64,000 bases of DNA from positions 62,001-126,000 of the forward strand of contig NZ_JABTYE010000008.1 in the NCBI RefSeq assembly GCF_013314895.1. Reading direction: 5' to 3'. The translations under genes were made by a program, and so were the position numbers. This document shows, in pieces, positions 42,666-52,739 of the stretch. The first letter of the stretch is position 1, and each line of letters starts with the position of its first letter. The notes beneath the pieces are model-generated. The model saw only the letters and a program-made list of their open reading frames with translations, was not told where the DNA came from and searched no databases. The DNA comes from Cupriavidus gilardii. GTDB lineage: Bacteria > Pseudomonadota > Gammaproteobacteria > Burkholderiales > Burkholderiaceae.

Positions 42666-44399
42666 ATGAATGCCGCAGCCGTGCTGGGCAACCGCTCGGA
42701 ATTGATCGAGCGCTTCAAGGGCAATCCGCGCCTGCCGCTGATGCTCGGCGGCGCCGCCCTGGCCGCCGCGATTGCCGTCGGCGTGCTGTGGTCGCGCAGC
42801 CCCGACTACAAGGTGCTGTACAGCAACCTGTCCGAACGCGACGGCGGCGCGGTGATCGCGTCGCTGCAGCAGATGAACGTGCCGTACAAGTTCGCCGAGG
42901 GCGGCGGTGCGGTGATGGTGCCGGCCGACAAGGTCCATGAGATGCGGCTGCGGCTGGCCTCGCAAGGCCTGCCCAAGAGCGGCAACGCCGGCATGGAGCT
43001 GATGGACAACCAGAAGTTCGGCATCAGCCAGTTCGCCGAACAGGTCAATTACCAGCGCGGGCTCGAAGGCGAGCTCGCGCGCTCGATCGAATCGATCGCC
43101 GCGGTGCAGTCCGCGCGCGTGCATCTGGCCATTCCGAAGCCGACGCTGTTCGTGCGCGAGCGCCAGAAGCCGACCGCCTCGATCGTGCTGACGTTGCATC
43201 CCGGCCGTGCCATCGACGAGGGCCAGGTCGCGGCGATCAGCCATCTGGTGTCGTCGAGCGTGCCCGAGCTGACGCCGAAGTCGATCTCGATCGTCGACCA
43301 GCATGGCAATCTGCTGTCCGGCAACGGCAGCAACGAGCGCATGCTTGATGCCACGCAGCTCAAGTACGTGCAGACGCTCGAGCGCACCTATGTGCAGCGC
43401 GTCGAATCGATCCTCGCGCCCATCGTCGGCCAGGGCAATGTGAAGGCGCAGGTTACCGCCGACGTCGACTTCAATATCGTCGAGCACACCGACGAATCGT
43501 TCAAGCCGAACCAGGACCCGACCCGCGCGGCGATCCGCAGCCAGCAGACCAGCGAATCGAGCCAGCAAGGCGGCTCGCCGGTCGGCGGCGTGCCGGGCGC
43601 GCTGTCGAACCAGCCGCCGCTGCAGGCCGCCGCGCCGGTGGTCACGCAGCAGCCGGGACAGCAAGGACAACAGGGTCAACAAGGACAGCCGGGCCAGCAA
43701 GGCCAGGCCGGTCAGCAGGCGCAGGGCCAACAGGCCGGCACCGCCAATACGCAGGCCGCCCTCGCCGGCGCCCAGTCCGGCCCGAGCAGCAACCGCCGCG
43801 ACTCGACCACGAACTACGAGCTCGACCGCACCGTGCGCCACGTGCAGCAGGCACCGGGCGGCATCCGCCGACTGTCGGTGGCGGTGGTGGTCAACCATCG
43901 CCAGGTGGCGGGCCCGAACGGCAAGATCACCAGCGAGCCGCTGACGGCCGCGCAACTGGCGCAGATCGAGAACCTCGCCAAGGAGGCGATGGGCTTCTCG
44001 CCGGCGCGCGGCGACTCGCTCAATGTGGTCAACAGCCCGTTCACCTCCGGCGACGAGATCAAACCCGAACTGCCGCTGTGGAAGCAACCCGAAATGATCG
44101 AGCTGGCCAAGACCGCCGCGCAATACCTGCTGCTGGCACTGCTGGCCCTGTTCGTGTGGTTCAAGGTGGCACGGCCGATCCTGCGCAAGTACACCGCGCC
44201 GCCGTTGCCGCCGCCAGCCGAGGCCAATGCGGCCGAGTCGGTGCTGCTGCCGGTCGAGGAGCAGCAGCCGGATCCGGAAGTGCTGCGCCTGACCGCCAAA
44301 TACGAAAGCGATCTCGCCCTGGTGCGCGACGCCGCGCAACGCGACCCGCGTCTGGTCGCCAGTGTGATCAAGAACTGGATGTCTAGCGATGAACGGTGA
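42666..44399 (+). CDS. fliF: Flagellar MS-ring protein
   Basis: 577-aa inner-membrane ring protein. TM1 is at about 22-44 ([20 protein letters not shown]) and TM2 at about 475-495 ([16 protein letters not shown]). Ring-building motifs RBM1-3 lie between them, including [16 protein letters not shown]. The cytosolic C-terminus binds FliG. Unusual: a Gln/Gly-rich tract at about 327-358 made of GQQGQQ-type repeats within the periplasmic loop of RBM3. GGAGG lies 7 nt upstream of the ATG. The 3-prime end overlaps fliG by 11 bp. Confidence 0.97.
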   Translation: MNAAAVLGNRSELIERFKGNPRLPLMLGGAALAAAIAVGVLWSRSPDYKVLYSNLSERDGGAVIASLQQMNVPYKFAEGGGAVMVPADKVHEMRLRLASQGLPKSGNAGMELMDNQKFGISQFAEQVNYQRGLEGELARSIESIAAVQSARVHLAIPKPTLFVRERQKPTASIVLTLHPGRAIDEGQVAAISHLVSSSVPELTPKSISIVDQHGNLLSGNGSNERMLDATQLKYVQTLERTYVQRVESILAPIVGQGNVKAQVTADVDFNIVEHTDESFKPNQDPTRAAIRSQQTSESSQQGGSPVGGVPGALSNQPPLQAAAPVVTQQPGQQGQQGQQGQPGQQGQAGQQAQGQQAGTANTQAALAGAQSGPSSNRRDSTTNYELDRTVRHVQQAPGGIRRLSVAVVVNHRQVAGPNGKITSEPLTAAQLAQIENLAKEAMGFSPARGDSLNVVNSPFTSGDEIKPELPLWKQPEMIELAKTAAQYLLLALLALFVWFKVARPILRKYTAPPLPPPAEANAAESVLLPVEEQQPDPEVLRLTAKYESDLALVRDAAQRDPRLVASVIKNWMSSDER

Positions 44400-45381
44400 G
44401 GGCTTGCAGAAGAGCGCCATCCTGATGATGTCGCTCGGTGAGGATGCGGCGGCCGAGGTGTTCAAGCACCTGTCGCCGCGCGAAGTGCAGACGCTGGGCT
44501 CGGCCATGGCGTCGCTGAACGCCGTCACGCGAGAAGAAATGGCGGCCGTGCTGGCCGAGTTCCGCAGCGAGACCGAGCAGTTCCTGGCGCTGTCGGTCGA
44601 CTCGAGCACCTTCATCAAGAGCGTCCTGAACAAGGCGCTGGGCGAGGAACGCGCGCTGTCGGTGATCGAGGACATCCTGGAATCGCGCGATCCGGGCAGC
44701 GGCATCGACTCGCTGAACTGGATGGACGCGACCTCGGTGGCCGAGCTGATCCGCGACGAGCATCCGCAGATCATCGCCACCATCCTGATCCATCTGGACC
44801 GGCAGAAGGCCTCCGAGGTGCTGGCGCTGTTCACCGACCGTCTGCGCAACGACGTGGTGCTGCGGATCGCCACCTTCGGCGGCGTGCAGCCGGGCGCGCT
44901 GCAGGAACTGACCGACGTGCTGACCAAGCTGCTGGCGGGCCAGAGCCTGAAGCGCAGCCGCATGGGCGGCATCCGCACCGCGGCCGAGATCATCAACCTG
45001 ATGAACACCACGCACGAGGAGGCGGTGATCGCCGGCGTGCGCCAGCACGACAGCGACCTCGCGCAGAAGATCATCGACGAGATGTTCCTGTTCGAGAATC
45101 TGCTGGAAGTGGACGATCGCGGCATCCAGCGCGTGCTCAAGGAAATCGCCACCGAGTCGCTGATCGTCGCGCTCAAGGGCGCGCCGCAGGAACTGCGCGA
45201 CAAGTTCATCCGCAACATGTCGACCCGTGCGGGCGAGATGCTGCGCGAGGACCTCGAAGCGCTGGGCCCGGTGCGCGTGTCGCAGGTCGAGGCCGAGCAG
45301 AAGAGCATCCTGCAGGTGGTAAGACGCCTGGCCGACGCCGGCGAGATCCAGATCGGAGCCGGCGACGATGCCTATGTCTAA
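44389..45381 (+). CDS. fliG: Flagellar motor switch protein
   Basis: 330-aa C-ring protein with N (FliF-binding), middle ([10 protein letters not shown] motif, FliM-binding) and C (torque) domains. The charged torque helix is readable in [18 protein letters not shown], with the Asp-Asp-Arg cluster that faces the stator. The start lies inside fliF. The last codons overlap fliH by 14 bp. Confidence 0.97.
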   Translation: MNGEGLQKSAILMMSLGEDAAAEVFKHLSPREVQTLGSAMASLNAVTREEMAAVLAEFRSETEQFLALSVDSSTFIKSVLNKALGEERALSVIEDILESRDPGSGIDSLNWMDATSVAELIRDEHPQIIATILIHLDRQKASEVLALFTDRLRNDVVLRIATFGGVQPGALQELTDVLTKLLAGQSLKRSRMGGIRTAAEIINLMNTTHEEAVIAGVRQHDSDLAQKIIDEMFLFENLLEVDDRGIQRVLKEIATESLIVALKGAPQELRDKFIRNMSTRAGEMLREDLEALGPVRVSQVEAEQKSILQVVRRLADAGEIQIGAGDDAYV

Positions 45382-46333
45382 CCCTTACGCGCGGCAGGCG
45401 CTGGGCCACCATCTCGGCGGCCCGGTCGGCAACGAACGCGACGACGAACGCGACGACGGTTTCGGCGCGCGCTACGAGCCGCGCGCCCAGGCCCGCGCCG
45501 CCGTGCCCTCGGCGTCCACCGTTTCGTCGGGCCCCTCCGGCCCCTCCGCCCCCTCCGTGGGCTTGAACATGCGCGGCAGCCGCGACAGCGCCGGCTTCGA
45601 GTCCTTCGATGCATTCGGCGCCGATGCGCCGCAGCCTGGCGGCAAGCATGCCGGCCGGAGCAACGACAGCAACGGCTGGCGCCGCTGGAAGATGTCGGCT
45701 TTCGACGCGCCGCCGCCTCCGCCGCCCGCGTTCGAAGCCGAACCGGACGAGCCGGCGCCGCCGCCGATCGACTTCGCCGCGCTCGACGCGATGCGCGAAG
45801 GCGCCCGCAAGGAAGGCTATGCCCAGGGCTACACGCAGGGCCAGACCCAGGGCTATGGTGACGGCCATCGCGAAGGCTATGCGCGCGGCCTCGAAACCGC
45901 GCGTCAGGAGGCCGCCCGTCTGCAGGAGCTGGCCACCACCTTCGCCGGCGCGCTGCGCCGCATCGACGACGAGGTTGGCCAGACGCTGATCGCCCTGGCG
46001 CTCGACGTCGCCCGCAAGCTGGTGCAGGACACCGTCGCGCACAACCCGGCCGTGCTGTTGCCTGCCGTCCGCGAGCTGCTGGCCAACGAACCGGCGCTGT
46101 CCGGCGCACCCTGCCTGCTGCTCAATCCCGACGATGTCGAGCTGGTGCAGACGCATCTGGCTGGCGAGCTCGAAGCGGCAGGCTGGTCGGTGCGCCCCGA
46201 TGCGACGGTGGCACGCGGCGGCTGCATTGCCAGCGCCGCCAGCGGCGAACTGGACGCGAAGCTGGCCACGCGCTGGAGCCGTGTCGTCAAGGCGCTCGGC
46301 CGCAACGATCCGTGGGAAGCGCCCGATGCGTGA
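45368..46333 (+). CDS. fliH: Flagellar assembly protein, FliI regulator
   Basis: 321-aa protein that binds and holds the FliI ATPase. Poorly conserved disordered N-terminus of about 135 residues, then the diagnostic Gly-rich heptad-like repeats ([25 protein letters not shown]) and the conserved C-terminal domain ([17 protein letters not shown]...DVELVQTHL). The ATG at 45368 has GGAG 9 nt upstream. It overlaps fliI by 8 bp. Confidence 0.93.
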   Translation: MPMSNPYARQALGHHLGGPVGNERDDERDDGFGARYEPRAQARAAVPSASTVSSGPSGPSAPSVGLNMRGSRDSAGFESFDAFGADAPQPGGKHAGRSNDSNGWRRWKMSAFDAPPPPPPAFEAEPDEPAPPPIDFAALDAMREGARKEGYAQGYTQGQTQGYGDGHREGYARGLETARQEAARLQELATTFAGALRRIDDEVGQTLIALALDVARKLVQDTVAHNPAVLLPAVRELLANEPALSGAPCLLLNPDDVELVQTHLAGELEAAGWSVRPDATVARGGCIASAASGELDAKLATRWSRVVKALGRNDPWEAPDA

Positions 46334-47801
46334 GCCCGATGCCGCGCCGGCGATGAATCCCGCCGCGACCGACCCCGCCGGTGCCCCGCAGCTGCATGGG
46401 CAGCGCTGGCGCGATGCGCTGGCCGGCGCCGCTGCCAATGTCGCGGCGCTCGACAGCAAGCGCAGCTGCGGCCGGCTGACCCGCGCCGCCGGGCTGGTGC
46501 TGGAAGCAGTGGGCCTGCGCATGCCGGTCGGCAGCGACTGCCTGATCGAAATTCCCGGCCATGCCGGCGCGCCCGGCCATGGCCCGCGCATGGCGGAAGC
46601 CGAAGTGGTCGGCTTCGGCGCCGACCGCCTCTATCTGATGCCGCAGTCGGATGTGGTGGGCCTGGTCCCCGGCGCACGCGTCTATCCGCTCGAGCCGTCG
46701 CCTCTGCCCAGCGGCGACAGCGCGCCACGCGAGCCCGGCTCGAAGCGGCTGCCGGTCGGCGAAGGCCTGCTCGGCCGCGTGCTCGACGCCGCAGGCCGGC
46801 CGCTGGATGGCCTTGGGCCCTTGCAGGCCGCGCGCGAAGTGCCGCTGGCCGGATCGCAGATCAATCCGCTGTCGCGGGCCCCGATCGATACCGTGCTCGA
46901 CGTCGGCGTGCGTGCGATCAACGGCATGCTGACGGTCGGCCGCGGCCAGCGCATGGGCCTGTTCGCCGGCTCGGGCGTCGGCAAGAGCGTGCTGCTCGGC
47001 ATGATGGCCCGCTATACCAGCGCCGAAGTGATCGTGGTCGGCCTGATCGGCGAACGCGGCCGCGAGGTCAAGGACTTCATCGAGAACATCCTCGGCGAGG
47101 AAGGTCGTGCACGCTCGGTGGTGGTTGCCGCGCCCGCCGACACCTCGCCGCTGCTGCGCATGCAGGGCGCCGCCTATGCGACGCGCCTTGCCGAATATTT
47201 CCGCGATCAGGGCCGCCATGTGCTGCTGATCATGGATTCGCTGACGCGCTATGCGATGGCCCAGCGCGAGATTGCGCTGGCCATCGGCGAGCCGCCGGCA
47301 ACCAAGGGCTACCCCCCTTCGGTGTTCGCCAAGCTGCCGACGTTGGTCGAGCGCGCCGGTAACGGCGCCGAGGGCGGCGGCTCGATCACCGCTTTCTATA
47401 CCGTGCTGGCCGAGGGCGACGACCAGCAGGATCCGATCGCCGATTCGGCGCGCGCGATCCTCGACGGCCATATCGTGCTCTCGCGCAGCCTGGCCGAGGC
47501 CGGCCATTATCCGGCGATCGACGTCGAAGCCTCGATCAGCCGCGCAATGACCGCATTGATCTCGCCGGAGCAATTCGGCTCGGTGCGCCGCTTCAAGCAA
47601 TTGATGTCGCGCTACCAGCGCAACCGCGATCTGATCAGCGTGGGCGCCTACGTGCCGGGCGCCGATCCCGAACTCGATCTTGCGATCCGTCTGCACCCGC
47701 GCATGGAAGCCTTCCTGCAGCAGGACATTCACGAGCGCGCCGGCTACGGCGAATCGATCGATCAACTGCATCTGCTCTTCGACAGGAGCGCGAATGGCTA
47801 A
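46326..47801 (+). CDS. fliI: Flagellum-specific ATP synthase (export ATPase)
   Basis: 491-aa F1-beta-like ATPase of the flagellar export gate. Walker A is [12 protein letters not shown] (K220), Walker B is in [21 protein letters not shown], and the type III-specific [12 protein letters not shown] and [17 protein letters not shown] motifs are present. The ATG at 46326 lies within the end of fliH; an ATG at 46353 is an alternative. The C-terminus overlaps fliJ by 8 bp. Confidence 0.96.
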   Translation: MREPDAAPAMNPAATDPAGAPQLHGQRWRDALAGAAANVAALDSKRSCGRLTRAAGLVLEAVGLRMPVGSDCLIEIPGHAGAPGHGPRMAEAEVVGFGADRLYLMPQSDVVGLVPGARVYPLEPSPLPSGDSAPREPGSKRLPVGEGLLGRVLDAAGRPLDGLGPLQAAREVPLAGSQINPLSRAPIDTVLDVGVRAINGMLTVGRGQRMGLFAGSGVGKSVLLGMMARYTSAEVIVVGLIGERGREVKDFIENILGEEGRARSVVVAAPADTSPLLRMQGAAYATRLAEYFRDQGRHVLLIMDSLTRYAMAQREIALAIGEPPATKGYPPSVFAKLPTLVERAGNGAEGGGSITAFYTVLAEGDDQQDPIADSARAILDGHIVLSRSLAEAGHYPAIDVEASISRAMTALISPEQFGSVRRFKQLMSRYQRNRDLISVGAYVPGADPELDLAIRLHPRMEAFLQQDIHERAGYGESIDQLHLLFDRSANG

Positions 47802-48252
47802 GACCTCTCCGTTGAACACGCTGGCCGATCTGGCCCAGAACGACACCGACACCGCCGCACGCGAGCTCGGACGGCTGCAAGGCCAGCGCACCCAGGCCGA
47901 GCAGCAGCTCGCCGCGCTGACCCAATACCGCCAGGAATATCGCGCGCGCATGCAGGCCTTGATGCAGAACGGCATGCCGTCGGCGCGCTGGCACGACTTC
48001 TCGCAGTTCCTCGATTCGCTCGACGCGGCGATCCGCCAGCAGACCGAGACGCTCGCCAAGGCCGAATCGCAATTGCTGGCCGGCCGCGCCAACTGGCAAA
48101 AGCAGAAGCAGCGCCTGAACTCCTTCGACACGCTGATCGCCCGCGCGGAGTCGCGCGAACAGCAGATTGCCGCCCGCCGCGAACAGCGCACCACCGACGA
48201 ATACGCCGCCCGCGTGGCCAGCCAGCAGATCCGCAGCGGACACAACCAATAA
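47794..48252 (+). CDS. fliJ: Flagellar export protein FliJ
   Basis: 152-aa all-helical coiled coil, rich in Gln, Arg and Ala ([39 protein letters not shown]). It acts as the central stalk of the FliI hexamer and an escort for chaperones. Length and position after fliI are canonical. Confidence 0.93.
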   Translation: MAKTSPLNTLADLAQNDTDTAARELGRLQGQRTQAEQQLAALTQYRQEYRARMQALMQNGMPSARWHDFSQFLDSLDAAIRQQTETLAKAESQLLAGRANWQKQKQRLNSFDTLIARAESREQQIAARREQRTTDEYAARVASQQIRSGHNQ

Positions 48253-48259
48253 GCCCCAG

Positions 48260-49714
48260 ATGATCGACATCAGCCAAATCGTCAGCGGCGGCACCGCGCC
48301 CGCCAACGCCCCGCGCAATCCGCAGCCCGCCTCGGGCGCCAGCGAGTTCGGCGATGCACTGGCGCGCGCGCGCCAGACGCAGGCCGGAGAAGCGAGCGCA
48401 GCCAGTCAGCAGCCGTCGGCCGCCAAGAGCGGCAAGGCGGCCGACGGCGCCGGCAAGCAGGCCGCGGACACGGGCAAGAAGGCGGACCCCGCCGGTGCCG
48501 ACGCCGATGCCGGCAAGACGCAGGCGAGCACCGGCAAGGCCGAGGGCGCCACGGAAGGCCGCAAGGACAGCACCGATCTGGCCGACGACGAGACCGGCAC
48601 CAACGACGGCGCCGCAGCCGCGGCTGCGGCGGCGCTGCTGGCGGCGATGCTGCCGGCCGCGCCCGCTGCTGCCGCTGCTGCCGCGGCCGCCGCTGCCGGC
48701 ACGGGCCCGGCGGTTGGCACGGCAATGCCTGCCGCGGCGAACGCCGCCATCGCCGGCCAGTTGCCGGCTGCGGCGACCGCACCGGAAGCTGCATCGTCGC
48801 TGGCCGAGGACACCCTGAACACCATCGCGTCGCAACGCGCAGCGCTGGCAACGACCACCGCCGCGCCGGACGCGGCCGCGGCCAAGCCCGCCACGCCGGC
48901 CGATGCGGATGCCGGCAAGCCCGCCGTGTCGTTCGACGCGGCTGCCAAGTCCGCGCTGAGCGTCGCGCAAGGGCAGGCATCCACCGACACAGGCGGCAAG
49001 CATGACGGCACCGGCGGCGGCCGCGACGGCGCCGCCAGCCAGTTCGCCGCGCCTGCGCAGCAGCCGGCTGCTGCGGCGAGCAGCACCACGGCATCGCCGA
49101 CGGCCGCGTTGCAGGCCGCCCTGCAGGCCGCTTCGGCCGCCGCCAAGGCGCCGGGCGAAGACAACGGCGCGGTTGCCGCGCCCATCGAAGGCACCACGCC
49201 GCTTGCGCATGGCACCACCACCACGCTGGGGGCGCAGTCGGGCTCGCAGGCTCCGGCCACACTGCCGCTGGCCCCGCGCGTCGGCGATCCGCAGTGGCCG
49301 CAGGCCCTCGGCCAGCAGATGGTCCGTCTGACCACGCAAGGCAACCACACCGCCGAGCTGCAACTGAACCCGCCCGACCTCGGTCCGCTGAAGGTTGTGC
49401 TCAATGTGGTCAACGACCAGGCCCAGGCCCAGTTTGTCTCGCCGCACGCCAGCGTGCGCGCGGCGGTCGAAGCCGCCCTGCCGCAACTGCGCCATGCGAT
49501 GGCCGACAGCGGCATCCAGCTCGGCCACACCTCGGTCGGCGCCGAACAGTTCGCCGGCCAGCCGGGACAGGGCCAGCAGCAGGCCCCGCAACACCGCGGC
49601 CAGGGCTTCGCGCAGGGCATGCCGGAATTCCAGCAGCCTGGCGCGACGCAGACCGCCACGGCACCAGCCGCGCCGCGCCGCGTGGCGCTGGGTGAGGTCG
49701 ATACGTTCGCCTGA
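48260..49714 (+). CDS. fliK: Flagellar hook-length control protein
   Basis: 484-aa secreted ruler. The N-terminal two thirds are Ala/Gly/Thr-rich and likely extended. The C-terminal Flg_hook domain (about 335-455) has the family core HTAELQLNPPDLGPLKVVLNVVNDQAQAQFVS followed by LPQLRHAMADSGIQLGHTSV, then a Gln-rich tail. It interacts with FlhB to switch export from hook to filament substrates. The start has a weak ribosome-binding site, 8 bp after the fliJ stop, suggesting translational coupling. Last gene of the fliFGHIJK run. Confidence 0.92.
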   Translation: MIDISQIVSGGTAPANAPRNPQPASGASEFGDALARARQTQAGEASAASQQPSAAKSGKAADGAGKQAADTGKKADPAGADADAGKTQASTGKAEGATEGRKDSTDLADDETGTNDGAAAAAAAALLAAMLPAAPAAAAAAAAAAAGTGPAVGTAMPAAANAAIAGQLPAAATAPEAASSLAEDTLNTIASQRAALATTTAAPDAAAAKPATPADADAGKPAVSFDAAAKSALSVAQGQASTDTGGKHDGTGGGRDGAASQFAAPAQQPAAAASSTTASPTAALQAALQAASAAAKAPGEDNGAVAAPIEGTTPLAHGTTTTLGAQSGSQAPATLPLAPRVGDPQWPQALGQQMVRLTTQGNHTAELQLNPPDLGPLKVVLNVVNDQAQAQFVSPHASVRAAVEAALPQLRHAMADSGIQLGHTSVGAEQFAGQPGQGQQQAPQHRGQGFAQGMPEFQQPGATQTATAPAAPRRVALGEVDTFA

Positions 49715-49742
49715 GTCCGCGAATAGTCACCTCTTGGTGTTC

Positions 49743-49768
49743 TCCCTCTCCCGCATGCGGGAGAGGGA
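49743..49768. terminator. Perfect 26-bp palindrome after fliK
   Basis: TCCCTCTCCCGCA followed directly by its exact reverse complement. It shares the CTCTCCCGC core with the palindrome at 23565-23584. Position 29 bp after the fliK stop suits transcription termination or mRNA-end stabilisation, but there is no T-run; it also looks like a dispersed REP-like element. Confidence 0.5.
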
Positions 49769-49841
49769 AGCAAACCTTCGGGCGACTGCGCTCACCGGCG
49801 TATCATTCCCATCCCAGTGAATCGATACGCGCGGCACCCCC

Positions 49842-50507
49842 ATGACCTTCGACCTGTTCGACAACCTGCCCGAGTCCCACAGCCGCGGCGGCGAACACAA
49901 CGAAGCGATCGGTCCGGGCGCCGTGGTGCTGCGCGGCTTCGCGCTGTCTCGCGCGGCGGCGCTTCACGACGCGATCGCGCAGATCCAGGCCGAAGCCCCC
50001 TTCCGTCATCTGGTCACACCCGGCGGCTTTCGCATGTCGGTGGCGATGACCAATTGCGGCACGCTCGGCTGGGTATCGGATGCGCGCGGCTATCGCTATG
50101 ACCGGATCGACCCGGACAGCGGCCGGCCGTGGCCCGCGATGCCGACGGACTTCGCCGAGATCGCGCGCGAGGCCGCCGCGGCAGCCGGCTACCCGGACTT
50201 CGCACCCGACGCCTGCCTGATCAACCGCTATACGCCAGGTACCCGGCTGTCGCTGCATCAGGACCGCAACGAGCGCGATCTGCGCGCGCCGATCGTTTCC
50301 GTCTCGCTGGGCCTGCCTGCGGTGTTCCTGTTCGGCGGCGCGCAACGCGCCGATCGTCCCGCGCGCGTGCGCATGGCCCACGGTGATATTGCCGTCTGGG
50401 GCGGACCGAGCCGGCTCTACTATCACGGCATCGCACCACTGGCCGACGGCAGCCACCCGCTGATCGGCGCGCTTCGCCTGAATCTGACCTTCCGCAAAGC
50501 CGGTTGA
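49842..50507 (+). CDS. alkB: Alpha-ketoglutarate-dependent dioxygenase AlkB
   Basis: 221-aa Fe(II)/2-oxoglutarate dioxygenase that directly reverses N1-methyladenine and N3-methylcytosine in DNA. Iron ligands are H139 and D141 (LSLHQDRNE) and H195 (RLYYHGI). 2-oxoglutarate-binding R212 and R218 are in ALRLNLTFR. The spacing equals that of E. coli AlkB (131/133/187/204/210). Full length and apparently monocistronic, between the fliK palindrome and the PhoX region. Confidence 0.95.
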   Translation: MTFDLFDNLPESHSRGGEHNEAIGPGAVVLRGFALSRAAALHDAIAQIQAEAPFRHLVTPGGFRMSVAMTNCGTLGWVSDARGYRYDRIDPDSGRPWPAMPTDFAEIAREAAAAAGYPDFAPDACLINRYTPGTRLSLHQDRNERDLRAPIVSVSLGLPAVFLFGGAQRADRPARVRMAHGDIAVWGGPSRLYYHGIAPLADGSHPLIGALRLNLTFRKAG

Positions 50508-50531
50508 ATCGCATCGACATGACATCGTGAT

Positions 50532-50550
50532 GACGCTTCGATGAAGCGTC
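50532..50550 (+). terminator. Hairpin downstream of alkB
   Basis: Perfect 8-bp stem GACGCTTC-GAT-GAAGCGTC, 24 bp after the alkB stop and without a T-run. The CGATGAAG half is repeated once more just downstream. A weak terminator or a regulatory dyad. Confidence 0.35.
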
Positions 50551-50620
50551 GATGAAGATTTCACCGACCGTCGATACGCCGCGCCTTGGCGTGCACTTGA
50601 TGCCATTGCATCAGACATCT

Positions 50621-50653
50621 TTTCATCGCGACGTCACGGACCGCCCCTAGCAT
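50621..50653 (+). promoter_or_regulatory. Pho-box-like promoter of the PhoX gene
   Basis: TTTCAT (50621-50626) and CGTCAC (50632-50637) are PhoB-type half-sites with the required 11-bp period. A -10-like TAGCAT (50648-50653) starts 10 bp further on, matching the known layout in which the Pho box replaces the -35. Fits phosphate-starvation induction of a phosphatase. Inferred. Confidence 0.5.
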
Positions 50654-50793
50654 CCACCTCGCCGTCAATCTGCATTTGCCGCTGCATTCATCGCATTGGC
50701 ACGATGCGGCCGCTGAATGACCTGCAATTGGCGTTCGATCTGGCCGCGATGCGATGCCCGGCAATTCAATCCAACAAAGGGAGGTCCCCCGTC

Positions 50794-52644
50794 ATGTCTT
50801 ACATCACCGATAAGGCGCGCGAACCGCGTCGCGCGGCTGAAGGCTACATCACCGTTCCCGGCCAGACGCTCGAAGAGATCGTCGCCGCCAATCCGGCCCG
50901 TCGCAAGGTGCTGCGCGGCGGCCTGAGCCTGTCGCTGCTGTCGGTCTTCGGTTCGACCAGCCTGCTGGCCGCCTGCGGTGGCGACGACGATCCCGCACCG
51001 GCTCCCGCGCCGGCACCGGCCCCTGGCCCGACCCCGAGCCAGCCGCTGGACTACAGCATCGGCTTCAACCCGGTGGCGGACAAGATCACCGCCGATACGG
51101 TGACGCTGCCGGACAACTACTCGTACGAGGTGCTGTTCTCCGCCGGCGATCCGGTCGAAATCGGCTCGGTTGGCTATAGCGGCTCGTTCCAGAGCTCGGC
51201 GGAAACCGAGCGTCAGGCCGGCGGCAACCACGACGGCATGCACTTCTTCGCGATCCCCGGTGTCGACCCGCAGAAGGGCGGCCTGCTGGCGATCAATCAC
51301 GAAGCGATGGATTCGGCCATCCTGTTCCCGGGCAGCTACAACGCCGCCACCGCCACGCCCGAACAAAAGCGCCTGGCGCTGTCGTCGGTCGGCGTGTCGA
51401 TCATCGAGGTCGAGTTCGTCGACGGCAAGTGGCGCGTCAAGCGCGACTCGCGCTACAACAAGCGCTATACCGGCAACACCATCTACCGGGTCAGCGGTCC
51501 CGCAGCCGGCGCGCTGGGCGGCAGCGTGGTCGGCACGCTGAACAACTGCTCGAGCGGCGAGACGCCGTGGGGCACCTATCTGACCTGCGAAGAAACCACC
51601 GACAACTACCTGGACCCGACCAACCCCGAAGAGGGTTACGGCTGGGTGGTCGAGATCGACCCGCTGAACGAGCTGGGCGCGCCGACCAAGCGCACCGCGA
51701 TGGGCCGCTTCGACCACGAAAACACCGCCTACATGACCGACGCCAACAACCGCGTCGCGTTCTACATGGGCGACGATGGCACCCCGGGCTGCATCTACAA
51801 GTTCATCCCGAGCAATGCCTTCGATCCGAACAACCGCGCCGCCAACGCCAACCTGCTGGACCAGGGCACGCTGTACGTCGCCAAGTTCAACGGCGACGGC
51901 TCGGGCCAGTGGGTCGAGTTGACGCACGGCAAGAACGGCCTGGTCACCGGTGCCAGCGATCCGGGCAACTACACGCAATCGACCACCCCGCCGGCCCCGA
52001 CCCTGGTCGACTTCAACTCGCAGGCCGACGTGCTGATCAAGACCAAGGCCGCTGCCCGCGTTGCCGGCGGCACGCTGATGGACCGCCCGGAGTGGATCAC
52101 GGTCGCGCTGGACAAGACCGTGTACTGCACGCTGACCAACAACGGCAGCCGCCGCGTCACCGATCCGGCCAACCCGCGCGCCACCAACCCGCACGGCCAC
52201 ATCATCCGCTGGAAGGAACAGGGCGACTCGCCGCTGGCCACCACTTTCACCTGGGAGATCTTCCTGCTGGCCGGCGACCCGTCGCTGGCTGCGGACAACC
52301 TGAAGGGCAACATCGTTGGCGACACCTTCTCGAGCCCGGACGGCATCCGCGTCGATCCGAAGGGCCGCCTGTGGGTGCAGACCGATGCCGGCACCGGCAG
52401 CAGCACGACCGACATCTTCGGTGCCAACTCGATGCACTACGTCGACCAGCAGACCCGCGAGTGCAAGCGCTTCCTGGTGGGCCCGCACGGCTGCGAAATC
52501 ACCGGCATCGCCTACACGCCGGACCTGACGACGTTCTTCATCAACATCCAGCACCCGAACGGCGCATGGCCTAGCGCCAGCCTGCCGGCACGCTCGTCGA
52601 CCATCGTGGTTCGCCACAAGGACGGCAAGCCGATCGGCGCGTAA
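50794..52644 (+). CDS. PhoX-family alkaline phosphatase (Tat-exported lipoprotein)
   Basis: 616-aa protein of the PhoX/DUF839 family, Ca/Fe-dependent phosphatases that release phosphate from organic esters. A twin-Arg motif (ARRKVLRGG, R36-R37) and hydrophobic stretch end in a lipobox LLAAC (C61), followed by an Asp run and an Ala-Pro repeat linker (about 67-82): a Tat-targeted lipoprotein. Family motifs include LLAINHEAMD, TPWGTYLTCEETTDNY, GRFDHENTAYM, GTPGCIYKFIP and SPDGIRVDPKGRLWVQTD. The ATG at 50794 has GGGAGG 9 nt upstream. A strong terminator follows and a Pho-box-like site precedes it. Confidence 0.9.
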   Translation: MSYITDKAREPRRAAEGYITVPGQTLEEIVAANPARRKVLRGGLSLSLLSVFGSTSLLAACGGDDDPAPAPAPAPAPGPTPSQPLDYSIGFNPVADKITADTVTLPDNYSYEVLFSAGDPVEIGSVGYSGSFQSSAETERQAGGNHDGMHFFAIPGVDPQKGGLLAINHEAMDSAILFPGSYNAATATPEQKRLALSSVGVSIIEVEFVDGKWRVKRDSRYNKRYTGNTIYRVSGPAAGALGGSVVGTLNNCSSGETPWGTYLTCEETTDNYLDPTNPEEGYGWVVEIDPLNELGAPTKRTAMGRFDHENTAYMTDANNRVAFYMGDDGTPGCIYKFIPSNAFDPNNRAANANLLDQGTLYVAKFNGDGSGQWVELTHGKNGLVTGASDPGNYTQSTTPPAPTLVDFNSQADVLIKTKAAARVAGGTLMDRPEWITVALDKTVYCTLTNNGSRRVTDPANPRATNPHGHIIRWKEQGDSPLATTFTWEIFLLAGDPSLAADNLKGNIVGDTFSSPDGIRVDPKGRLWVQTDAGTGSSTTDIFGANSMHYVDQQTRECKRFLVGPHGCEITGIAYTPDLTTFFINIQHPNGAWPSASLPARSSTIVVRHKDGKPIGA

Positions 52645-52689
52645 GCGCAAGCTCAAGCGCCCGATGCCGGACCCGCGCCGGCAATCTGC

Positions 52690-52723
52690 AAAGCCCGACG
52701 GCACCTCGCCGTCGGGCTTTTTT
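52690..52723 (+). terminator. Rho-independent terminator of the PhoX gene
   Basis: Perfect 13-bp stem AAAGCCCGACGGC / GCCGTCGGGCTTT with a 5-nt loop, continued by TTT to give six consecutive T. It lies 46 bp after the stop and 17 bp before the end of the convergent FUSC gene. Confidence 0.9.
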
Positions 52724-52739
52724 CTTGTGGGAAAGTCCG

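Noticed and set aside
42516..45308. 930-aa minus-strand open frame opposite fliF-fliG
   Set aside because: Serine/arginine-rich shadow of two well-recognised genes; no domain and no start signal.
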